Source: Acinetobacter lwoffii
GTDB taxonomy: Bacteria; Pseudomonadota; Gammaproteobacteria; Pseudomonadales; Moraxellaceae
Length of the DNA stretch: 64,000 nucleotides
NCBI RefSeq assembly: GCF_024129355.1
Contig: NZ_JAMXXP010000003.1
Location: forward strand, 124,001 to 188,000
Reading direction: 5' to 3'
The notes beneath the pieces were generated by a model. It saw nothing but the letters and a program-made list of their open reading frames with translations. It was not told the origin of the DNA and made no database searches. Position 1 is the first letter of the stretch. Each line of letters starts with the position of its first letter. Positions 25,405 to 37,408 of this stretch are shown in pieces. Position numbers and translations under genes: made by a program.

Positions 25405-26949
25405 TTAGTTAAAACCACTTTGAACCAAAGTGAAAATGAACTGTTGCAATTCAGGTGACATGGCAAAGAATGCATATTTAGATACTGCAATCACCGGATC
25501 TGGGTAGACACCGATCACAAGTACCGCAAGCGCAGCAAGAAGTACCATGATACCGCCCACTTTTTGACCCCAATGATTCACCGCATCTAGACGTGGTGTT
25601 TCAGGTGGTGTCATGTAAAGTACAACCATCACACGCAGGTAGTAGTACAGACCGATACCAGAACCTAGAATCACCATAGCAGTCAGGAACCAGGCTTCGC
25701 CTGCAACTGCAGTTTTAATCACCAGGAACTTACCGATAAAGCCGGCAGTTAAAGGAATACCTGCAAGAGACAGCATCATCACCGTCAATACAGCAGTCAA
25801 TACTGGACGACGCCAGAACAGACCACGGTATTCAGCCAGACTACCCGCTTCATCCGTATTGTTATACGGACTAGACATCAGCGTAACGACACCGAACGCA
25901 CCGATCGTGGTTAATACATAAGTAATCACGTAGACGTTTACACTTTCAAAAGTCGCGAAACCTTGAACTTGCAAGAAGTCGGTATTACGTGAGCTTACGA
26001 TGGCAACCAGCAAATAACCAAAGTGTGCAATTGAAGAATATGCCAAGATACGTTTCAAGTTCACCTGGCGAACCGCCAGCAAGTTACCTGCAAGGATAGA
26101 CAGAACCGCAATAATCGAAATGATGGTGACGAAGCTGTCTGCCAGGATTAAACCTGAAGACAATACATAACGAACAAACAGACCAATCATCGCCACTTTC
26201 GCAACAGTCGCAAGGAAAGTCGCGATTGGCGCTGGTGCACCAGCGTATACGTCTGGTGTCCATTTGTGGAATGGTGCCAGCGATAATTTAAATGCCACAG
26301 CAAATACAATTAAAGCCAGACCAATTACCACAGCCGGTTGACTGAATACAGTAAACAGTTTGCCCGGTTCAGCAACGAAACTTAAAGTACCTGTATATGC
26401 ATAAATATATGCCATACCCATCAACAACATTGCAGATGCAGTTGCTGAAAGCACCAGATATTTCACACCCGCTTCAAGCGATTGAGAACGTTGATGTGTA
26501 TATGCCAACAAGCCATATACAGGAATCGACATCAACTCAAGGCTGATAAAGAATGATGCATAGTGTGAGCTAGCCACCATTAGCATGGCACCCGCAACGG
26601 ATGTCAGCATCAGGATATACAGCTCTTCACGGTTATCTTTATAGGTTTCGATATACGCGTGAGATAGCGTTGCACATGCAAGTGCAGCAATCAGGATCAC
26701 AAACTGATACAGCATCGTAAATGGATCTACGATGAACAGATTCATCACGTTGGCAGGTGCAAATACGCCTGCCAACAAAACGAAAATGATATAAAACGCA
26801 GCAAGGTTTAAACCAATCACCGTGGTGGTAGCCACCAGGTTATGGTTACGCTTGATTGCGGTCAGCAACATCACGACGATCGCAGTTAATGACACGATCA
26901 TCACAGGTGCTAGAGGCATAAGCTCAGAAAAAGACATTGTGAAGTTCAT
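25405..26949 (-). CDS. nuoN: NADH-quinone oxidoreductase subunit N
   Basis: 514-residue antiporter-like membrane subunit of complex I, with about 14 helices. Typical marks are the conserved Lys/His region in GVKYLVLSATASAMLLMGMAYIY, FKLSLAPFHKWTPDVYAGAPAPI, and RQVNLKRILAYSSIAHFGYLL. It is the last gene of the nuo operon, three bases after nuoM, and a strong terminator follows. Proton translocation is its inferred role. Confidence 0.97.
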   Translation of the reverse strand: MNFTMSFSELMPLAPVMIVSLTAIVVMLLTAIKRNHNLVATTTVIGLNLAAFYIIFVLLAGVFAPANVMNLFIVDPFTMLYQFVILIAALACATLSHAYIETYKDNREELYILMLTSVAGAMLMVASSHYASFFISLELMSIPVYGLLAYTHQRSQSLEAGVKYLVLSATASAMLLMGMAYIYAYTGTLSFVAEPGKLFTVFSQPAVVIGLALIVFAVAFKLSLAPFHKWTPDVYAGAPAPIATFLATVAKVAMIGLFVRYVLSSGLILADSFVTIISIIAVLSILAGNLLAVRQVNLKRILAYSSIAHFGYLLVAIVSSRNTDFLQVQGFATFESVNVYVITYVLTTIGAFGVVTLMSSPYNNTDEAGSLAEYRGLFWRRPVLTAVLTVMMLSLAGIPLTAGFIGKFLVIKTAVAGEAWFLTAMVILGSGIGLYYYLRVMVVLYMTPPETPRLDAVNHWGQKVGGIMVLLAALAVLVIGVYPDPVIAVSKYAFFAMSPELQQFIFTLVQSGFN

Positions 26950-26952
26950 GGC

Positions 26953-28566
26953 TTATTGGATCTCCACATTTTCAAGTTGAGTCGTTACCTGATCAGCAAC
27001 TTCAACCACTTCTTGAACTGGAATGTAGCTATTCGCTAACCACGCCATGCTTGAGTTAGAAACGTCAAGGAAGCTTTGTGGATATAGACCAAGCCAAAGT
27101 AGACCAAACGCACAGAGCAACAATAATGCGATTTCACGTGCATTTAGATCTTTTAATGGATTTGTATAGTGCTGCTTTTGCTCTTCATTTGGCACACCAA
27201 ACAAGGCTTTGTGAATCAGGATCAGACCGTACAGACCCGCAAATACCAGACTGATTGCTGCAATGATGGTAAACGCCGGGAATTTCGCATAAGCACCCAT
27301 CAGGATCAGGAACTCACCAATGAAGTTACCCAGACCTGGAATACCCACCAGCGCTGCAACGAAGAACATCAGGAAGAATGCAAGATACGGGAACTGACCA
27401 CGCATACCACCCATCAGACGCATATCACGCGTATGCACACGCTCATATACCTGACCACACATAATAAACAGTGCAGCAGATGAAATACCATGTGCCAACA
27501 TCATGATCATCAGACCCTGGAAGGTCAGGATGTTACCCGCGTAGATCGCAAGTAAAACGAAGCCCATGTGTGAAATAGAAGTATAAGCCAACAGGCGTTT
27601 CATGTCGGTTTGCTGGAAAGCACACCAAGCACCGTAGAAGATACCGATTAAACCCAGAATGATTGCGAAGTCTGCAAACTGTGCAGATGCTGCCGGGAAG
27701 AACGGAATCACGAAACGTAATAAACCGTACGCCGCAGTCTTAATCAAGATACCTGCAAGATCGACAGAACCCGCTGTTGGTGCTTGCGCATGCGCATCTG
27801 GTAACCAGCCGTGTAATGGGAAAACTGGCAGTTTTACCGCAAAACCGATGAATAGGCAGACCATGAAGGCATAAGCAACCGTTGGAGCCTGTGCGTCAAG
27901 CGTATTCGCCACACCTAATAGGTAGTTGTAGTCGAAACGGATTTCGCCAGTCATGGTATAGCCTACAGTCACCAGACCCAGGATACCAATCAGCATCACC
28001 AAACCGGCAACCTGCGTGTAAATGAAGAACTTGTTTGCCGCATAAACACGTGACTTGCCTTCTGCCCCTTTATGACCCCAAAGGGCAATCAGGAAGTAGA
28101 TTGGCACCAGCATCATCTCCCAGAAGAAGAAGAACAGGAACAGGTCAATTGCCAGGAATACACCGATCACACCACCTAAAGACCATAAAAGGTTCAAGTG
28201 GAAGAAACCAACGTTCTTTTGAATCTCGCCCCATGAACAGCCGACTGCCAGCACACCGAGGAGTGCAGTCAAGCCAACCATAAGCAGAGATAAACCATCC
28301 ACCGCTAGGTGAATGTTAATGCCCAGGGTTTGAATCCAAGGCAGTTTGAATTCGGCAGCCCACGAAGGTGTAGCACCGCCTAATTCATAGTTATAAGTAC
28401 CAGTCTGCCAAAGGACAATGGTCAAGACCAAAGTCACCAGCATACCGATCAGCGCGATATAACGCGGCAAGTGTTGGTCGAGTTTATCGACCAACCAGCA
28501 AATGAAACCTGCAATGAACGGAATGAGGATCAGAGCCGGCAAAATAATATTGTTTGGAGCTTCCAT
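26953..28566 (-). CDS. nuoM: NADH-quinone oxidoreductase subunit M
   Basis: 537 residues, about 14 helices, antiporter-like complex I subunit. The conserved region LPVFPLHGWLPDAHAQAPTAGSVDLAGILIKTAAYGLLRF, with its helix-breaking Pro and Lys, and TDMKRLLAYTSISHMGFVLL are present. Start ATG 28566 lies one base from nuoL's stop, so the genes are translationally close. Confidence 0.97.
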   Translation of the reverse strand: MEAPNNIILPALILIPFIAGFICWLVDKLDQHLPRYIALIGMLVTLVLTIVLWQTGTYNYELGGATPSWAAEFKLPWIQTLGINIHLAVDGLSLLMVGLTALLGVLAVGCSWGEIQKNVGFFHLNLLWSLGGVIGVFLAIDLFLFFFFWEMMLVPIYFLIALWGHKGAEGKSRVYAANKFFIYTQVAGLVMLIGILGLVTVGYTMTGEIRFDYNYLLGVANTLDAQAPTVAYAFMVCLFIGFAVKLPVFPLHGWLPDAHAQAPTAGSVDLAGILIKTAAYGLLRFVIPFFPAASAQFADFAIILGLIGIFYGAWCAFQQTDMKRLLAYTSISHMGFVLLAIYAGNILTFQGLMIMMLAHGISSAALFIMCGQVYERVHTRDMRLMGGMRGQFPYLAFFLMFFVAALVGIPGLGNFIGEFLILMGAYAKFPAFTIIAAISLVFAGLYGLILIHKALFGVPNEEQKQHYTNPLKDLNAREIALLLLCAFGLLWLGLYPQSFLDVSNSSMAWLANSYIPVQEVVEVADQVTTQLENVEIQ

Positions 28567-28567
28567 T

Positions 28568-30463
28568 TTATTTCCCCACGACCTGAATCACGATCAAGAT
28601 CATCAGTAGGACAACGACACCGAGCCCCATACTAGATGCATATTCACGCAGTGAACCGGTTTGACGTGAACTGGTAAAGCTGTGACCACCTTTAACAAGT
28701 GCAGGAAGTACCAGCCATAGGCCATCAATTGGATCACGACCAAAGATTTTCGCGAACAACAAATATGGCTTCACGAAAATGATGTCATAAAGCGTATCGA
28801 AACCAAGTGCATTACGGCAAATGTTTACCAGGCCAGCACCGACAGAAGTCGCTGCAAAACGTTTTACTGCATTGTAAGCAAAAGCGAACAAAACCACGCC
28901 TACGGCTAAACCAGCCAAAGCTACAGCAATTGCAACATACTCTGCACCATGTGCACCTGCTTCAAGCGCTTCAGGAATAATGAAGGCTGGAATTTGTGCA
29001 GCATCCAGAATGTTCATCACTGGTGCTTTCAGGACAATTGCCAGACCTGTTGAAAGGACAGCAAGAATCGCTAATGGGCCCCAGTAAGTTGCACCTTTGA
29101 TTTCATGATAAGGCGTGTTTTCTTTGCCGAAGAATACAACCCAGATTAAACGGAATGTATAAATAGACGTTAAGAATGCACCTGCAACACCAACCCAGTA
29201 CAGCGTGTTATACACTGGTAAGCCAGCAATATGACTTTGCGTCCACACTGCAGCAAGAATCGCATCTTTTGAGAAGAAACCAATGGTCAGGAATGGAATC
29301 GCTGCCAATGCACCGCCACCAATCGCGAAACATGCGAACAGGAATTTGTTCTTGTAGAACAAACCGCCCATCTTGAAGATGTTTTGTTCGTGATGGTAAG
29401 CCAGAATCACCGCACCAGACGACAAGAACAATAATGCCTTGAAGAATGCGTGAGTCAGCATATGGAACAGACCTGCCTGGTATGCTTCAGCACCCACCGC
29501 CATAAACATATAACCCAGCTGACTCATGGTTGAGTAAGCCAGAATACGTTTGATGTCGGTTTGAACCAATGCAGCAAAACCAGCAACCAGCAAGGTCACC
29601 GCACCTGTGATCGAAATAAATACCATCACTTCTGGCGCAAGTTCAAATACTGCAAACAGACGGCAGCACAGGTAAACACCCGCGGTGACCATGGTTGCAG
29701 CATGGATCAATGCAGAAACAGGGGTTGGACCTGCCATTGCATCGGCTAACCATGTTTGTAATGGGATTTGTGCAGATTTACCTGCCGCACCCAAGAACAA
29801 TAACAATGCTGTCCAGATGGTCAGTGAAGAACTTTGTGTCATTACAGTCGCTGCATTTTCAACGATGTATTGAATGTTCAAGGTACCAAATTGCTGGAAG
29901 ATCAGGAACATGGCAATCAGCAGGAACACGTCACCGATACGGGTCACGGTAAATGCCTTGATTGCCGCCAGACCATTTGCAGGGTTCTGGTAGTAATAAC
30001 CGATCAGCAGGTATGAACACAGACCTACACCTTCCCAACCCAGGAATAACAACGCCAGGTTGTCACCCAAGACCAACAATAACATGCTGGCAACGAACAG
30101 GTTGAAGTAAGAGAAGAAACGTGCAAAGTCTTCTTCACCGCGCATGTACCATGATGCAAAGATGTGAATTAAGAAACCCACGCCTGTCACCATGCCCAGC
30201 ATCAATAAAGACAAGCCATCCAGTTGCAAGCTGATGCCCGGAGCAAAACCGCCAACACTGAACCAGGTCCAAAGATGTTGTACTACTGCAGTTGAACCAT
30301 TATTCACAAAGTCCATACCCGCAATCAGTGCGAACAGTGCAGATAAACCGACTGCACCGACACCAATGATCGCTGCAACAGATTCCGGAAGCTTGTTGCG
30401 CCCCGCCGCTAACAGGACAAAACCAATGAGCGGAAATAAAATTGTTAGATATAAATAACTCAT
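28568..30463 (-). CDS. nuoL: NADH-quinone oxidoreductase subunit L
   Basis: 631 residues, the largest antiporter-like complex I subunit with the long lateral helix at its C-terminus. Motifs: [40 protein letters not shown] and [25 protein letters not shown]. It overlaps nuoK by four bases (ATGA-type), consistent with translational coupling. Confidence 0.97.
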   Translation of the reverse strand: MSYLYLTILFPLIGFVLLAAGRNKLPESVAAIIGVGAVGLSALFALIAGMDFVNNGSTAVVQHLWTWFSVGGFAPGISLQLDGLSLLMLGMVTGVGFLIHIFASWYMRGEEDFARFFSYFNLFVASMLLLVLGDNLALLFLGWEGVGLCSYLLIGYYYQNPANGLAAIKAFTVTRIGDVFLLIAMFLIFQQFGTLNIQYIVENAATVMTQSSSLTIWTALLLFLGAAGKSAQIPLQTWLADAMAGPTPVSALIHAATMVTAGVYLCCRLFAVFELAPEVMVFISITGAVTLLVAGFAALVQTDIKRILAYSTMSQLGYMFMAVGAEAYQAGLFHMLTHAFFKALLFLSSGAVILAYHHEQNIFKMGGLFYKNKFLFACFAIGGGALAAIPFLTIGFFSKDAILAAVWTQSHIAGLPVYNTLYWVGVAGAFLTSIYTFRLIWVVFFGKENTPYHEIKGATYWGPLAILAVLSTGLAIVLKAPVMNILDAAQIPAFIIPEALEAGAHGAEYVAIAVALAGLAVGVVLFAFAYNAVKRFAATSVGAGLVNICRNALGFDTLYDIIFVKPYLLFAKIFGRDPIDGLWLVLPALVKGGHSFTSSRQTGSLREYASSMGLGVVVLLMILIVIQVVGK

Positions 30464-30768
30464 CCGCGCATCTCACTAGCAGCATCCACATCCAGGTGAT
30501 GGAAGCGATGATAGAACTGAAGGACGATCGCAAGACCAATACAAGCCTCTGCCGCAGCAAGCGTCAGGATCAGGATAAACATGATCTGACCATCTGGCTG
30601 TGCCCATGCACTGCCCGCCAGGACGAACGCTAAAGCAGCAGCGTTCATCATGATTTCAAGGCTCATTAAAATAAATAGTAGGTTGCGTCGCACCATTACA
30701 CCGTAAAAACCCAGTGCAAAGAGAATAGATGCAACGATCAAACCATGCTCTAAAGGGATGTTGCCCAT
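30460..30768 (-). CDS. nuoK: NADH-quinone oxidoreductase subunit K
   Basis: 102 residues, three membrane helices ([49 protein letters not shown] and the last helix), with the two conserved glutamates in helices 2 and 3 ([19 protein letters not shown]). It overlaps both neighbours. Confidence 0.97.
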   Translation of the reverse strand: MGNIPLEHGLIVASILFALGFYGVMVRRNLLFILMSLEIMMNAAALAFVLAGSAWAQPDGQIMFILILTLAAAEACIGLAIVLQFYHRFHHLDVDAASEMRG

Positions 30769-31289
30769 TATTCTTTTTCCTCTTCTGCATCTGGTTCACG
30801 TTTACCTAAATGGAATGCAGCTACCAGGGCAGCAAGCAATAACATCGCGGCAACTTCAACCAACAACAAGTATTGCGTAAAGAGTGCTTGACCCACTGCT
30901 TTCGGGCCCACCATTTCTGTACCCATTACCAGTGAAGCTTGTGTGTAATCAGAGTTTAATACCCATACCAGTACCAAGCCGATCAGGAAGCTCATCAACG
31001 CCGGATAAGCCCAAGCCGATGAAGTCAACCATTTACGTTCTTGTTCAACGGTCTGCTCACCCAGGTTCAGCATCATTACCACGAACACGAACAACACCAT
31101 GATCGCGCCCGCATAAACGATCACTTCCAGCGCACCAGCGAATGGCGCACCCACGATCAGGAACATGCCTGCGACTGCAAGCAATGACACGATCAGACTT
31201 AATAAAGCATGTACCGGATTCGCGTTAGTGACCACGCGAACCGTAGAGACAATGGCCACGAGGGCCATTAAATAAAATGGCCACATCAT
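30768..31289 (-). CDS. nuoJ: NADH-quinone oxidoreductase subunit J
   Basis: 173 residues, five membrane helices; the central helix reads [27 protein letters not shown], the highly conserved segment of ND6/NuoJ. The C-terminus is charged ([12 protein letters not shown]). It overlaps nuoI by four bases and nuoK by one. Confidence 0.97.
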   Translation of the reverse strand: MMWPFYLMALVAIVSTVRVVTNANPVHALLSLIVSLLAVAGMFLIVGAPFAGALEVIVYAGAIMVLFVFVVMMLNLGEQTVEQERKWLTSSAWAYPALMSFLIGLVLVWVLNSDYTQASLVMGTEMVGPKAVGQALFTQYLLLVEVAAMLLLAALVAAFHLGKREPDAEEEKE

Positions 31290-31828
31290 GGTAATAGACT
31301 CCGTACATCAACAGGTGCACTTTCACGCTGTGCTTGACCTTTGTCCTTACCAGCAACTGCCATACCGGTGACACGGTAGAAGTTATAGTCAGGATATTTA
31401 CCAGGACCAGAAATCAGCAGGTGTTCTTTTTCATAGACCAAGTCCTGACGAACATATTCGCCAAGCTCGAAGTCCGGGGTCATCTGAATCGCAGTGGTTG
31501 GACACGCTTCTTCACACATACCGCAGAAAATACAACGCGAGAAGTTGATACGGAAAAATTCCGGATACCAGCGACCATCTTCACGTTCTGCTTTTTGTAG
31601 TGAAATACAGCCTACCGGACAGGCAACCGCACACAGGTTACATGCCACACAGCGTTCTTCGCCATCAGGGTCGCGTGTCAATACGATACGACCACGGAAG
31701 CGTGGTGGCACAATTTCTTCGGCCGGCACTTCCGGATATAAAATGGTGTCACGTTTACGTGTTGCGTGGCTGAACACCATCCACAACGAACGAACGATTG
31801 ACCCGAATCCAGCTAGAAATTTAAACAT
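31286..31828 (-). CDS. nuoI: NADH-quinone oxidoreductase subunit I
   Basis: 180 residues, peripheral-arm subunit holding Fe-S clusters N6a and N6b. Two [4Fe-4S] motifs are intact: [16 protein letters not shown] and [16 protein letters not shown]. Located between nuoH and nuoJ, standard order. Confidence 0.98.
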   Translation of the reverse strand: MFKFLAGFGSIVRSLWMVFSHATRKRDTILYPEVPAEEIVPPRFRGRIVLTRDPDGEERCVACNLCAVACPVGCISLQKAEREDGRWYPEFFRINFSRCIFCGMCEEACPTTAIQMTPDFELGEYVRQDLVYEKEHLLISGPGKYPDYNFYRVTGMAVAGKDKGQAQRESAPVDVRSLLP

Positions 31829-31846
31829 TTTGTTCTCCCTGCTGTC

Positions 31847-32863
31847 TTAGGCCTGATTCATCAGAATCACAGCACCAGTTACCAAAAGGTTAACCAACGC
31901 CAATGGCAAGCAAATTTTCCAACCAAAGTTCATCACCTGGTCATAACGTGGACGCATTAAAGAACCACGCGCCAGTACAAACATCATTACAAAGAATGCT
32001 GTTTTGATAATGAACCAGAATGCTGCTGGAAGGAACGGAATATCAAGGTTGAATGGCGCAAGCCAGCCACCGAAGAATAAAGTCACGATCAATGCAGAGA
32101 TCAGTACCACGTTGACGTATTCCGCAACGAAGAACATCCCCCATTTCATACCGCCGTATTCGACATGGTAACCTTCTGCCAGTTCCTGTTCTGCTTCTGG
32201 TTGGTCAAATGGGTGACGATGCGTTACCGCCACACCTGCAACCACGAAGATCAAGAAACCTAGGAACTGAGGAATCACAAACCAGACATCTTTTTGCGCT
32301 TCAACGATTTCACGCATGTTGAATGAACCGGCAATTGCCACCACACCCATCAACGAGATACCCAAGAACACTTCATACGAAATGGTTTGAGCTGCAGAAC
32401 GTAAACCGCCCAGTAAGGCATATTTGTTGTTTGATGACCAGCCACCGAACAGGACTGCATAAACTGCAATACCCGCCATTGCCATAAAGAACAACAGGCC
32501 GATGTTCATGTCTGCTACACCTAAATAAGGTGATACAGGAATAACCATGAACGACAGCACCGCAGTTGCCATCGCAACTGCTGGCGCCATACGGAAAGTC
32601 AATTTGTCAGCAAACTTAGGTGTCCAGTCTTCCTTGAACATGATTTTCAGCATGTCGGCAACAATCTGGAACATACCACCCGGACCAACACGGTTCGGAC
32701 CGTAACGGTCTTGCCACAAGCCGAGTAAACGACGTTCAATAAAAGACATCAACGCAGCGATCAGTACTACAACCAGCAAGATCACAATCGCTTGAATGAC
32801 TGAATAGGCAATTGGCCAGTTTTCAGCCCACAGCGGCGTTTGACGGATTAATTCTTGTTCCAT
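31847..32863 (-). CDS. nuoH: NADH-quinone oxidoreductase subunit H
   Basis: 338 residues, eight helices, forming the quinone-chamber wall. Conserved loops are visible: [38 protein letters not shown], and [20 protein letters not shown]. Three bases separate it from nuoG. Confidence 0.98.
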   Translation of the reverse strand: MEQELIRQTPLWAENWPIAYSVIQAIVILLVVVLIAALMSFIERRLLGLWQDRYGPNRVGPGGMFQIVADMLKIMFKEDWTPKFADKLTFRMAPAVAMATAVLSFMVIPVSPYLGVADMNIGLLFFMAMAGIAVYAVLFGGWSSNNKYALLGGLRSAAQTISYEVFLGISLMGVVAIAGSFNMREIVEAQKDVWFVIPQFLGFLIFVVAGVAVTHRHPFDQPEAEQELAEGYHVEYGGMKWGMFFVAEYVNVVLISALIVTLFFGGWLAPFNLDIPFLPAAFWFIIKTAFFVMMFVLARGSLMRPRYDQVMNFGWKICLPLALVNLLVTGAVILMNQA

Positions 32864-32866
32864 GAA

Positions 32867-35545
32867 TTACACTCCTACCGCGACTGAAACAGGCTCTGCA
32901 AGAGATACCGTCGGTGCCAGACCGATTGGGTAGCCAATATAACCTGTCGGTAAATATTCAATCACTTGAACTGGAAGAACGATTGATGTCTCACCTGCTT
33001 TCACCGTGATTGTCTGACCATCTTGAACATTCAGGCGCGCTGCATCCTGCTCACCCACTGCAAATACCGCTTCAGGAATACGCGTTTCCATCGCTGGTGT
33101 TTTTACCGTGAATTCACCTGAACCAAAAATATGGTGCATCGGTACTAGACGGAAGCTTTCAGCATTGACCAGAACAGGTGCCGGTGCAACGAATGTACGT
33201 GCCGGACGTTTTGCCAAACGGTCGAATAAACGAACGCCTGAATCACCACCTTTCAGTGAACCACCCACAGTTTCCTGGAACTTGTTCCAAGCTTGTGGCG
33301 AGTTCCAGCCTGCAGACCATGCAAATGGAACCAGTGGAGATGGAGTCTGGTCTCCGACATAACCTTCCATCGAGAATGTTAATGCAGAGTCTTTATCTGT
33401 AGGCTGTTTTGGCTCATGGACAGACAATGGCGAACGCATTGAAGTACGACCTGAGTAACGACGTGGTTCACGTGCCACTTTCAAGCCATGAACACGGAAG
33501 CCCGCATCAGGTGCAACATCCAGAATGCCTTCAAGCGCAGGAACGTTTTTCGCCACTGACTCGATCACATCATCCAGTAAAGTCCAAGAAATCGCTTTGC
33601 CTTTTACGCCTGTTTCCAGAGCATGTAACCAGCGCCAAGATTCCTTGATCGCCAATTCAGGATTGTAGTAGCTTGGGTCATACACTTGGTAGAAACGTTG
33701 TGCACGGCCTTCTTGAGAAACGACAGTACCATCACCTTCAGCAAACGATGCAGCAGAAAGTACGATGTCGGCTTTTTTCACTGTTGCAGTTTCAGAGTGA
33801 TCCAGTACGATCACATCTTTACCTGCAAGTGCAGCATCGACCTGTACAGCAGGAAGACGACGGTAAAGGTCGTTTTCAACCACAATCACAGTATCGTAAT
33901 CTTGTGCAAATGCTTGCTCTAGGCTTTGACCACCAAAGATTGCCATACCCATCGAGTTCACTTCAGGAACCGTCAAGGTCAGACCTGCATTACCCAGATT
34001 CTGTGCAACTTGTGCAGCAGCTTCCATAATGGCAGGATCTTGCAAGCTTGTACCTGAGATGATCAGTGGTTTCTTCGCAGCTTTTAAAGTGTCCGCAATG
34101 GTTTGTGCAAATGCTTTGGCATCGTCATCTAAACCAAGAATCGTTTCACCCGCAACTGCTGCAGCAACTGCAAAACCTAAACGTGCAATGTCGTTTGGAG
34201 AAGCAACTACTTCACCTTCAGCAACATCAGACAAACGGGTTTGTGTCGCAGCCAGGATGTAAATCGGAGATTTCGCATCTTGTGCAATACGTTGTACCGG
34301 TTCAGCCAACCACTCTTGCGTACGGCGCTCTGCCGCCATCTCTTTGCCTTTATTTTTCGCAGCCTGGCGAACAGATAAAGCCATACGTGGCGCAGTTTGT
34401 GTCAGGTCTTCACCCAAAATTAACACAGCATCGTAGCTTTCAATTTCACGCATGTTCGGGTTGTAAACACCCTCGGTTTGCATGATAGAAGCAGCAAGTT
34501 CAACCAGGTTTTGCTCTTTTTGAGATAGACCTGTTGAGAATTTCTCTTGACCCACCAACTCACGAAGTGCGAAGTTCGACTCAAGTGATGCACGCGGTGA
34601 ACCAATACCCAATACTTTTTTGCCCTGGATATTTGCAATGACCGTGTCTAGTGCTGCATCAACTGAAACAGTTTCAACAGTTGCACCTTGACGGAATTGT
34701 GGTTGACGCGGACGGTCTTCACGGTTCACATAACCTGTACCGAAACGGCCTTTGTCGCATAGGAAGTATTGGTTGACTTCACCGTTATAACGGTTTTCTA
34801 CGCGGCGAAGTTCGCCATAACGTTCACCCGGAGAGATGTTACAACCTGAAGAACAGCCTTGGCATACGCTTGGCGCATACTGCATGTCCCATTTACGGTT
34901 GTAGCGAGCCGAATGAGTTTTGTCGGTGAATACACCTGTTGGACAGACTTCAGTCAGGTTACCCGAGAATTCAGACTCTAGAGTGCCTGATTCAGGACGA
35001 CCAAAGTACACACGTGATGCGTTGGCATACACGCCGAAGTCCGTACCACCTGCGTAGTCTTTGTAATAACGCACACAACGGTAACACGCGATACAACGGT
35101 TCATTTCGTGAGAAATGAATGAGCCAAGCTCCTGGTTGTAATGGGTACGTTTGGTGAAACGGTAGCGACGACGGTCATGCTGCGTCATTACAGTCATATC
35201 TTGTAAATGACAGTGACCACCTTCTTCACAGACTGGACAGTCGTGCGGGTGGTTGGTCATCAAGAATTCAACAATCGAAGCACGGAAATCTTTGGCTTCT
35301 TTGTCTTCAATCGAGATGTAGGTATTGTCAGATGCAGGCGTCATACATGACATGACCAAACGGCCACGCGTATCTTCTGGATTCGCGTACTGGGTCACGG
35401 CACATTGACGGCAAGAACCGACAGAACCTAAGGATGGATGCCAACAAAAGTATGGGATATCAATGCCAAGACTCAAACATGCTTGTAGCAAGTTTTCCGA
35501 GCCGTTGACTTCATACGATTTGCCATCGACATGAATTGTAGCCAT
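32867..35545 (-). CDS. nuoG: NADH-quinone oxidoreductase subunit G
   Basis: 892-residue molybdopterin-oxidoreductase-like subunit. The N-terminal [2Fe-2S] ferredoxin domain holds Cys in [15 protein letters not shown]; the His/Cys site [17 protein letters not shown] follows; then [11 protein letters not shown] with a distal Cys (EVCPTG), and the Mo-bis-MGD-like domain with CxxCxxxC ([14 protein letters not shown]) about residue 225, i.e. the extra N7 cluster seen in E. coli NuoG. No sign of truncation. The C-terminal half carries many low-conservation segments, normal in the family. Confidence 0.97.
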   Translation of the reverse strand: MATIHVDGKSYEVNGSENLLQACLSLGIDIPYFCWHPSLGSVGSCRQCAVTQYANPEDTRGRLVMSCMTPASDNTYISIEDKEAKDFRASIVEFLMTNHPHDCPVCEEGGHCHLQDMTVMTQHDRRRYRFTKRTHYNQELGSFISHEMNRCIACYRCVRYYKDYAGGTDFGVYANASRVYFGRPESGTLESEFSGNLTEVCPTGVFTDKTHSARYNRKWDMQYAPSVCQGCSSGCNISPGERYGELRRVENRYNGEVNQYFLCDKGRFGTGYVNREDRPRQPQFRQGATVETVSVDAALDTVIANIQGKKVLGIGSPRASLESNFALRELVGQEKFSTGLSQKEQNLVELAASIMQTEGVYNPNMREIESYDAVLILGEDLTQTAPRMALSVRQAAKNKGKEMAAERRTQEWLAEPVQRIAQDAKSPIYILAATQTRLSDVAEGEVVASPNDIARLGFAVAAAVAGETILGLDDDAKAFAQTIADTLKAAKKPLIISGTSLQDPAIMEAAAQVAQNLGNAGLTLTVPEVNSMGMAIFGGQSLEQAFAQDYDTVIVVENDLYRRLPAVQVDAALAGKDVIVLDHSETATVKKADIVLSAASFAEGDGTVVSQEGRAQRFYQVYDPSYYNPELAIKESWRWLHALETGVKGKAISWTLLDDVIESVAKNVPALEGILDVAPDAGFRVHGLKVAREPRRYSGRTSMRSPLSVHEPKQPTDKDSALTFSMEGYVGDQTPSPLVPFAWSAGWNSPQAWNKFQETVGGSLKGGDSGVRLFDRLAKRPARTFVAPAPVLVNAESFRLVPMHHIFGSGEFTVKTPAMETRIPEAVFAVGEQDAARLNVQDGQTITVKAGETSIVLPVQVIEYLPTGYIGYPIGLAPTVSLAEPVSVAVGV

Positions 35546-35556
35546 AGTCGAATTCC

Positions 35557-36888
35557 TTAAGCTTGTTCTACGTTGCTGGTTTGAGCGGCGGCATTCACAA
35601 CCTTCGCTTCAAATTCGCCACGGAAATATTTGAGTGCGCCCATAAGCGGCTCCATTGCACCCGGTGCGTGGGCACAGAAAGTTTTACCAATCCAAAGCTT
35701 ACGAGTCAGTTCTTGTAAGTGATCGATATCTTCTTTCTTACCTGTGCCATCTTCCAGTGCTTTCAGCGCTTTCACAGCCCAAGGTAAGCCATCACGGCAA
35801 GGCGTACAGAAACCACATGATTCGCGTGCAAAGAATTCTTCTAGGTTACGTGTCGCTGAAACCATACATTGGGTTTCATCTACCACCATCAATAAGCAAG
35901 TTCCTAAACGCGAACCTGCCTTCATGATGCTTTCCGCATCCATAGGAAGATCAATATGCTCGGCAGCCAGGAAGTCAGTTGATGCACCGCCCGGTAACCA
36001 TGCTTTCAGTTTCAAACCGTCGCGCATACCACCAGCATGTTCTTCAATCACTTCACGTGCTGTCGTACCAAATGGAAGCTCCCATAGACCCGGGAATTTT
36101 ACCTTACCTGATGCACCATAAATCTTGGTGCCTGGATCTTTCGACTTACCCGCAGACAAGTTGATATACCATTCAGGACCACGCAGCATGATGGCTGGTA
36201 AGTTGTTGTAGGTCTCTACGTTGTTGACAATCGTAGGACGACCCCAAGCACCTGCAACTTGCGGGAATGGCGGTTTAGTACGCGGGTTGGCACGGCGACC
36301 TTCTAGCGAGTTAATCAATGCAGTTTCTTCACCGCAGATATAACGACCCGCACCGGTATGCACGTGTAACTCGAAGTTCCAGCCTGTACCAAGGATGTTA
36401 TCCCCTAAGTAACCTTTGGCACGAACTTGCTCAAGTGCTTCATTTAAGTACTGAGCAGCTTCAATGTACTCGCCACGGATAAAGATATAACCGTGTGTTG
36501 CTTCAAGCGTATAGCCTGCAATCAGCATGCCTTCGATCAATTGATGCGGAAGATCTTCCATCAACAAACGGTCTTTAAAGGTACCTGGTTCCATCTCATC
36601 GGCATTACAAATCAGGTAACGTGGACCTGAGTTGTCGTTTGGCGCCATGAGTGACCATTTAATGCCTGCCGGGAAGCCTGCACCACCACGACCTTTAACA
36701 GTCGCTGCCTTAACCACTTCCAATACATCTTTAGGCGACATGGTCAGTGCTTTTTTAAAGCCTGCATAACCTTCCAGCGCTTCGTAATCATCTGCATTAC
36801 GCACGTTGGCTTGTTTGCTTAAACGCCATGTTAATGGATGCGTTTCCGGGTTACCGTCGCCATAAATTGGTTTTGGTTCAGTATTCAT
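35557..36888 (-). CDS. nuoF: NADH-quinone oxidoreductase subunit F
   Basis: 443 residues, the NADH-binding, FMN-containing subunit. Motifs: [13 protein letters not shown] (NADH/FMN loop, about residue 66-78), [13 protein letters not shown], and the N3 cluster [11 protein letters not shown] with a distal Cys in TFCAHAPG. It overlaps nuoE by four bases. Confidence 0.98.
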   Translation of the reverse strand: MNTEPKPIYGDGNPETHPLTWRLSKQANVRNADDYEALEGYAGFKKALTMSPKDVLEVVKAATVKGRGGAGFPAGIKWSLMAPNDNSGPRYLICNADEMEPGTFKDRLLMEDLPHQLIEGMLIAGYTLEATHGYIFIRGEYIEAAQYLNEALEQVRAKGYLGDNILGTGWNFELHVHTGAGRYICGEETALINSLEGRRANPRTKPPFPQVAGAWGRPTIVNNVETYNNLPAIMLRGPEWYINLSAGKSKDPGTKIYGASGKVKFPGLWELPFGTTAREVIEEHAGGMRDGLKLKAWLPGGASTDFLAAEHIDLPMDAESIMKAGSRLGTCLLMVVDETQCMVSATRNLEEFFARESCGFCTPCRDGLPWAVKALKALEDGTGKKEDIDHLQELTRKLWIGKTFCAHAPGAMEPLMGALKYFRGEFEAKVVNAAAQTSNVEQA

Positions 36889-37394
36889 ACATACTTCTCC
36901 AACAGCTGTTTCACCGAAGTCACTTCAACCAGACCGTGCGTGTCTTCATCAATCATTAAGGTTGGACCTTTGTCACAGTTGCCCAGGCAGCAAATTGGCA
37001 GCAAAGTGAAACGACCATCTGCAGTCGTTTGACCAAATTGGATTCCTAATTCGCGCTGGAATGCTTCTGCCAAAGTTTCCGCACCCATCAAGAAACACGC
37101 AATCGAATCACATAACAAAATTACGTGACGACCGACCGGCTGACGGTAAATACGGTTATAGAACGTTGCCACACCTTCAAGGTCTGCAACGCTCATGCTC
37201 AGCATTTGTGCGATGGCATTCATTTGCGCATCATCTACCCAGCCATTACGGCGTTGTACACACTTTAGCGCATCTAGACACGCTGCACGTGGGTATGGGT
37301 AGTGCCCCATGTGATGTTCGATATCGTGAATTTCGTCAGCAGTCAAAATTCCTTCAACATTCACACGTGGCTTTTTATCAGTCAAAATCATCAT
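36885..37394 (-). CDS. nuoE: NADH-quinone oxidoreductase subunit E
   Basis: 169 residues with a thioredoxin-like [2Fe-2S] domain. Cys ligands are visible in [13 protein letters not shown] and [17 protein letters not shown]. The start may be either of two adjacent Met codons (MMILTDKK). It follows nuoCD by 14 bases. Confidence 0.97.
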   Translation of the reverse strand: MMILTDKKPRVNVEGILTADEIHDIEHHMGHYPYPRAACLDALKCVQRRNGWVDDAQMNAIAQMLSMSVADLEGVATFYNRIYRQPVGRHVILLCDSIACFLMGAETLAEAFQRELGIQFGQTTADGRFTLLPICCLGNCDKGPTLMIDEDTHGLVEVTSVKQLLEKYV

Positions 37395-37408
37395 AATGCG
37401 TTTACCCC